NCBI GenBank assembly: GCA_000310025.1
Contig: FN649758.1
Span: 3,000,085 to 3,064,084 of the forward strand
Source: Ectocarpus siliculosus
Lineage: Eukaryota > Sar > Phaeophyceae > Ectocarpales > Ectocarpaceae
Length of the DNA: 64,000 nt
Reading direction: 5' to 3'
Position 1 is the stretch's first letter. Every line of letters begins with the position of its first letter. Of the stretch, positions 63,926-64,000 are shown piece after piece. A model generated the notes under the pieces. That model saw nothing but the letters and a program-made list of their open reading frames with translations, was not told where the DNA came from and ran no database searches. The translations under genes were made by a program, and so were the position numbers.

Positions 63926-64000
63926 GAAATCTTCCTTGTTTTTTATGGGACGTCGCCCGCTCCGCCTCGCGCCCGGCCATTACTTATGTATACATATGTC

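Noticed and set aside
63728-63980. First exon of the DUF7869-type gene
   Set aside because: None of its open frames has the splice phase needed by the exon at 63404; kept only as a low-confidence segment.

Overview
The window looks like nuclear DNA from a photosynthetic stramenopile, most probably a brown alga of the Ectocarpus type. The evidence is indirect: genes are split into many short exons by long introns, coding exons are GC-rich with poly-Gly/Ala/Ser linkers, one protein has a bipartite plastid leader (signal peptide, then Ala-Phe), another has octotricopeptide-like repeats, and interspersed repeats are abundant. No bacterial-style operons, rRNA genes or CRISPR arrays are present. 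Two 100-base N gaps lie at 724-823 and 36989-37088, both beside C-rich runs.

Five genes can be built from exons with matching splice phases. (1) 848-12034, plus: ORC1, origin recognition complex subunit 1, 13 exons; the 5' end lies upstream. (2) 14215-24615, plus: a predicted secreted or plastid-targeted protein of about 1,277 residues made of octotricopeptide-like helical repeats, probably an organellar RNA-binding factor, 14 exons. (3) 29163-47052, plus: an AFG3-type mitochondrial m-AAA protease, about 19 exons, with part of its AAA module in the second gap. (4) 49111-53552, minus: a small plastid-targeted membrane protein of 208 residues and unknown family, 6 exons. (5) 59549-63404 and probably further upstream, minus: a DUF7869-type protein, a family with the look of a transposon-derived gene, 7 exons. 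Genes 3 and 4 converge. The genes do not form one pathway: they serve DNA replication, organelle gene expression, mitochondrial proteolysis, an unknown plastid role and a transposon-like role.

The space between exons is full of structure. A non-LTR retroelement family with a poly-C rather than poly-A tail recurs at least eight times. Four of its six sense copies end within about 25-55 bases of a 3' splice site, which recalls introner-like behaviour. A second family, a MITE of about 230 bp with long terminal inverted repeats, has five copies, all inside introns. Several introns begin with tandem duplications that include the 5' splice site. The clearest is in the m-AAA gene at 39543-40185, where the end of the exon encoding the arginine-finger region recurs as decayed copies. 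GC-AG introns are unusually frequent. The intergenic stretches 12035-14214, 24616-29162, 47053-49110 and 53553-59548 hold repeats and unrecognised open frames but no gene I can support.
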